Shown: positions 28,700-30,813 of the stretch, in pieces
Position numbering within the stretch: the first letter of the stretch is position 1
Layout: every line of letters starts with the position of its first letter
IMG/VR virus record: IMGVR_UViG_3300038954_000308
Coordinates: 1 to 30,813 of that record
Length of the DNA: 30,813 nucleotides
DNA from: a virus
Direction: 5' to 3' (one strand)
The notes under the pieces: generated by a model
Database searches by the model: none
What the model saw: only the letters and a program-made list of their open reading frames with translations
Told to the model about the DNA's origin: nothing
Position numbers and translations under genes: made by a program

Positions 28700-29008
28700 A
28701 TGGATATAGACAAGCTGCTTGGTGAAGCCTTGGAGCTTCACGTTAAATACACCGAGATTATGGATAAGGTGGTCAGCGAGGTGGTAGAGATGTGCCTCGC
28801 CAACGAGGACTGCTTTGTTCACGAAGATAAGCTCATCGCTTGCCCACGTTACGGACGGGCCCGTGAGATAATAGAGCACCTCGAAGAGGTGCGGCTCCCC
28901 GTAAACGGAGCAATCGTTACGGTTCAAGAGAAGTTCGTCGGCATAGCCGAGCGTCTCGCCTGCGGTGAGCTGACAGTCCTGCTGGATAAGAACTGGCAGG
29001 AAGAATAG
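28700..29008 (+). CDS. hypothetical helical protein, first gene of the right unit
   Basis: The ATG at 28700 is preceded by GAGGAGG; a GTG six bases earlier overlaps that site. The 102-residue product is mostly helical (MDIDKLLGEALELHVKYTEI, VVSEVVEMCLANEDC, GRAREIIEHLEEV) with three Cys and an acidic composition. It is the first gene behind the strong rightward promoter, a place where phages often encode small host-takeover or regulatory proteins. No family is recognised. Confidence 0.55.
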   Translation: MDIDKLLGEALELHVKYTEIMDKVVSEVVEMCLANEDCFVHEDKLIACPRYGRAREIIEHLEEVRLPVNGAIVTVQEKFVGIAERLACGELTVLLDKNWQEE

Positions 29009-29022
29009 TATTTTGAAAGACC

Positions 29023-29053
29023 GTATCGCTATGTCACCATAGCATAGCGATAC
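29023..29053 (+). terminator. perfect 11-bp hairpin between right-unit genes
   Basis: GTATCGCTATG (29023-29033) pairs perfectly with CATAGCGATAC (29043-29053) around a nine-base loop. Because CATAG is doubled, GCTATG can instead pair with CATAGC (29038-29043) around TCAC, a mutually exclusive alternative. No U-tract follows. It may be a processing or stabilising element, an attenuator, or an operator. Confidence 0.5.
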
Positions 29054-29077
29054 AGAATGTCAACAACAAAAGGAGGT

Positions 29078-29103
29078 ATGATATGCACCAAGTCGGAGGG
29101 AAG
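29078..29103 (+). repeat. direct repeat, copy 1 (start region of the 136-aa gene)
   Basis: The 26 bases from ATGATATGCACCAAGTC onward match copy 2 at 29490-29515 at 25 of 26 positions (G/A at one site). Similarity continues upstream through AAAGGAGG and AACAAC. The copies lie 412 bases apart and bracket the gene. Confidence 0.8.
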
Positions 29104-29493
29104 CCGTTCAAAATCTCGTCAGCAGGAGAGACCTGTGAAGAGTTACGTGGAAAACCAAAAGGAATAAAGACGCAAGACCTTTACACCCTGTACTTCAAGC
29201 ATGCGTTTGAAAGCGATAGGGAAAACACTCGCCTATTGGTTGTCATGCACATTGCCGAAGGGGGGTGGTCGGGCGATGTAGAGGTATTAAACGACGACCC
29301 AGAGTGGAACGCTATGGTAAGAAGACTGCCTGTCAGTAAAAATCTCTATGCTATAGTGCAAGGATGTTGTGTTGGTCGCATAGTAGCCAATTACTCCGAC
29401 CGTGTTGTTATTCACCCAATAGTAGGTGTTGACAGGTTCTTGCGGTTTGCATGTACAGGAGAATGGAACAACAACCAAGAAAAAGGAGGATGA
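29083..29493 (+). CDS. hypothetical protein, 136 aa
   Basis: The start ATG has AAAGGAGGTATGAT upstream. The product begins MHQVGGKPFKISSAGETCEE, has a strand RLLVVMHIAEGGWSGDVEVL, a Cys pair (QGCCVGRIV), and ends EWNNNQEKGG. It shows an alpha/beta pattern without a recognised motif. The start region, including the ribosome binding site and first codons, is repeated directly after the gene's end (29490-29515). Confidence 0.55.
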   Translation: MHQVGGKPFKISSAGETCEELRGKPKGIKTQDLYTLYFKHAFESDRENTRLLVVMHIAEGGWSGDVEVLNDDPEWNAMVRRLPVSKNLYAIVQGCCVGRIVANYSDRVVIHPIVGVDRFLRFACTGEWNNNQEKGG

Positions 29494-29515
29494 TATGCAC
29501 CAAGTCAGAGGGAAG
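29490..29515 (+). repeat. direct repeat, copy 2 (end of the 136-aa gene and following start)
   Basis: This is the second copy of the 29078-29103 sequence. It overlaps the 3' end of the 136-aa gene and supplies the start of a 14-codon frame that leads into the next small membrane-protein gene. Confidence 0.8.
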
Positions 29516-29539
29516 AGGAGGTATTTATGGAGGCGTTAA
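29495..29539 (+). CDS. 14-codon leader-peptide-like frame
   Basis: ATG at 29495 with AAAGGAGGATGAT upstream codes for MHQVRGKRRYLWRR and stops at 29539. It is a copy of the start of the 136-aa gene brought in by the direct repeat. It overlaps the start of the next gene at 29527 and its AGGAGG, so its translation could couple to or interfere with that gene. It may be only a remnant of the duplication. Confidence 0.35.
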   Translation: MHQVRGKRRYLWRR

Positions 29540-29679
29540 CAATAATACTGTTCGGCATATTGTTCGGAGCGGCCCTCTTGGGGATGCTGGTCGCCGACGG
29601 GAAAACGGCAGTAGTGATGATGAGTATTGCTGTCGCCACTTTCATAGCCACGACAGTGATACTATCCGTACTGAGATGA
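29527..29679 (+). CDS. 50-residue membrane protein, two TM helices
   Basis: ATG at 29527 with AGAGGAGGTATTT upstream. The product has two hydrophobic helices, about residues 4-22 (LTIILFGILFGAALLGML) and 28-48 (AVVMMSIAVATFIATTVILS), separated by ADGKT: a hairpin-type inner-membrane protein. Phage early membrane peptides of this size often act in exclusion or host inhibition. A specific role cannot be read. The good ribosome binding site and regular amphipathy support the gene. Confidence 0.6.
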   Translation: MEALTIILFGILFGAALLGMLVADGKTAVVMMSIAVATFIATTVILSVLR

Positions 29680-29695
29680 ACCCTTGAAGGCGTAT

Positions 29696-29718
29696 GGGTA
29701 CGGCTTATGGCCGTATCC
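29696..29718 (+). terminator. 9-bp hairpin after the membrane-protein gene
   Basis: GGGTACGGC (29696-29704) pairs with GCCGTATCC (29710-29718), nine pairs with one G-U, loop TTATG. No real U-tract follows (ACACATCTTT). Probably a processing or partial termination element, 17 bases after the stop codon at 29677-29679. Confidence 0.45.
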
Positions 29719-29739
29719 ACACATCTTTAAGGAGGTGCT

Positions 29740-29925
29740 ATGGCCGAATCAAAAGTGACAAAGGAACAGGTGATTCGACGAGGGATTACCTGTGCAGGGT
29801 GCGGAACTCCGCTCAAGCTGGGTTCCGGGATGACCCGGATGAACGTGTTTTATCCGAAGTCGTCGGTGTCTTACTCATTTTGCAGGCAGTGTGCCCGCAA
29901 GATGAGTAAAAGATTTTCTGAATAG
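29740..29925 (+). CDS. small zinc-ribbon-like protein
   Basis: This encodes 61 residues from an ATG behind AAGGAGGTGCT. Two CxxC knuckles, Cys18/Cys21 (CAGC) and Cys48/Cys51 (CRQC), separated by 26 residues, are likely to bind one zinc ion. Flanking residues are basic (KVTKEQVIRRG, ARKMSKRFSE), consistent with binding nucleic acid or a host protein. It is similar in shape to many small phage zinc-ribbon proteins; the role is unknown. Confidence 0.6.
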   Translation: MAESKVTKEQVIRRGITCAGCGTPLKLGSGMTRMNVFYPKSSVSYSFCRQCARKMSKRFSE

Positions 29926-29928
29926 TGC

Positions 29929-29956
29929 TTGACATTGTTCAGAACCAAATTAAAAT
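29929..29956 (+). promoter_or_regulatory. sigma70-type promoter of the amidoligase gene
   Basis: TTGACA (29929-29934), a 16-base spacer and TAAAAT (29951-29956), the same -10 hexamer as the promoter at 28464-28492. The predicted start near 29963 leaves a very short leader with GGGAGGG before the ATG at 29979. Confidence 0.7.
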
Positions 29957-29978
29957 TAAATTATGTGGGAGGGCTTCT

Positions 29979-30813
29979 ATGGTTACTATCAGGAAGCAAG
30001 GCGTGGGCAAGAGGTTCGTTTACGCCGCAATTAACGCAGACATTTCTGTAGACGACAGTGTCTACAGGGTAGGTGAAGAGGGAGACGATGTGTATGTTTC
30101 CTTCGAGCCGGGAGCACTGGAGGCATCCATAATCGAACAGGGGTACTACGGCCAGCCGGGCATCCACAGGTGGGATGTCGCAACATCCTTAGTGCTCACA
30201 GCTGACGGGTATGTTCTGCGGTACACTAAGACAAGCGGGGAAAAGGTTTACGCCGGGTGGTACAAGGGCCCGGCAGAGCAATTAACCTTCGGGGGAGACC
30301 CCGAGTTTGAACTTGTCATGGGGGGGACTGTTGTTCACCCTGACGAGGAAGAGTGGGGCGACGAGTGTAGCGAAATCGGCCTCGACGGAGCTGGCGATGT
30401 GATAGAGCTGCGCCCCCACTACGGAGGTGCAGAAGGAATCATCGGCAACATACGAGAGCTGATGCACGAGGTGGAGAACACCTACGACGCGGTGTTCTCC
30501 GTCCGTGGAGATTGCTACGCCACCGGGGGGCATATCCATATCGGGTATGGGAGGCAGTATGTTCCCGGCAATGACGAGCTTTTCCTTCTCGACAAGTTCA
30601 TTGGATACCCGTCACGGTTTGCCAATGGCGAAGCACGAGGCGGATATGCCCGTATGTCAGCGTTCGAGGTGAAGCCGTACGGGTACGAGTATCGCAGCCC
30701 GTCAGCAGCGGTGTATGCGAACCCTCGAATCTGCGGGCTTACATTCCGCATTGTACGGGACGTGCTTAGAAGGTACAATGAGCACAAACCCTTCTATCTA
30801 TCAGAAAGAGCGG
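29979..30813 (+). CDS. phiEco32-type COOH-NH2 ligase (glutamine-synthetase-fold amidoligase), 3' end outside window
   Basis: 278 codons are visible from the ATG at 29979 (GGGAGGG upstream). After a roughly 100-residue N-terminal part come the family's blocks in order: FGGDPEFEL (104-112), GLDGAGDVIELRP (134-146), GGHIHIG (183-189), and YEYRSPSA (236-243). The acidic, His and Arg residues in these blocks correspond to the metal/ATP site of glutamine-synthetase-like amidoligases. The closest remembered family is the phiEco32-like COOH-NH2 ligase type 2. Known relatives are predicted to form amide bonds on peptides or cell-wall-like substrates and are often beside a glutaminase-type amidotransferase and an ATP-grasp enzyme. 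The substrate here is unknown. The gene has its own promoter. Confidence 0.75.
   Translation, partial: MVTIRKQGVGKRFVYAAINADISVDDSVYRVGEEGDDVYVSFEPGALEASIIEQGYYGQPGIHRWDVATSLVLTADGYVLRYTKTSGEKVYAGWYKGPAEQLTFGGDPEFELVMGGTVVHPDEEEWGDECSEIGLDGAGDVIELRPHYGGAEGIIGNIRELMHEVENTYDAVFSVRGDCYATGGHIHIGYGRQYVPGNDELFLLDKFIGYPSRFANGEARGGYARMSAFEVKPYGYEYRSPSAAVYANPRICGLTFRIVRDVLRRYNEHKPFYLSERA

Noticed and set aside
28544-28927. 127-codon minus-strand frame
   Set aside because: It is antisense to the structured leader and the 102-aa gene, without a ribosome binding site.

Overview
The window is part of the genome of a tailed bacteriophage with podovirus-like virion genes. The evidence is one block of head, portal, terminase, tail and lysis genes on the minus strand (about 2.9 to 28.1 kb), flanked on both sides by short, tightly packed plus-strand genes with strong AGGAGG-type ribosome binding sites. 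The recognisable parts are a TerL, a P22-type portal, an N4-gp56-type major capsid protein, an SU10-adaptor-like connector, a nozzle-like tail protein, and large Gln/Ala/Gly-rich ejection proteins. No tape-measure or sheath gene is visible. A phiEco32-type COOH-NH2 ligase at the right edge and the SU10-like adaptor both point toward phiEco32/SU10-like podoviruses (inference). The host cannot be told from the sequence. No integrase, tRNA or CRISPR was seen.

Layout. Bases 1-2917 (plus) hold the end of an early-type operon of small proteins of mostly unknown function. It meets the late operon tail to tail, with a 4-base overlap at 2914-2917. Read leftward from 28120, the minus block runs: small genes of unknown function; a regulatory gap with very strong hairpins (27261-27464); TerL and portal (22.0-25.8 kb); an inserted three-gene cassette with its own promoter and terminator (20.7-22.0 kb); scaffold, capsid and a putative decoration protein (18.4-20.7 kb); connector, fibres, nozzle and ejection proteins (5.2-18.4 kb); a GARS/PurD-like ATP-grasp fragment (4.5-5.2 kb); and a lysis cassette (2.9-4.5 kb).

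The control region lies between the two divergent units (28121-28699). It has a good sigma70-type promoter facing each way, an AT-rich centre with T-tract/A-tract dyads, and long dyad-rich 5' leaders on both sides. To its right are small plus-strand genes and then, behind its own promoter, the 5' part of a glutamine-synthetase-fold amidoligase that is cut by the window end.

The most unusual content is (i) the amidoligase together with a separate, apparently N-terminally lacking GARS-like ATP-grasp protein with changed metal-ligand positions, and (ii) several candidate RNA elements: tandem 17- and 19-bp hairpins, a strong promoter followed about 90 nt later by a strong terminator just ahead of the scaffold/capsid genes, and the structured leaders. 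Functions below come from reading motifs by eye; no database search was possible.
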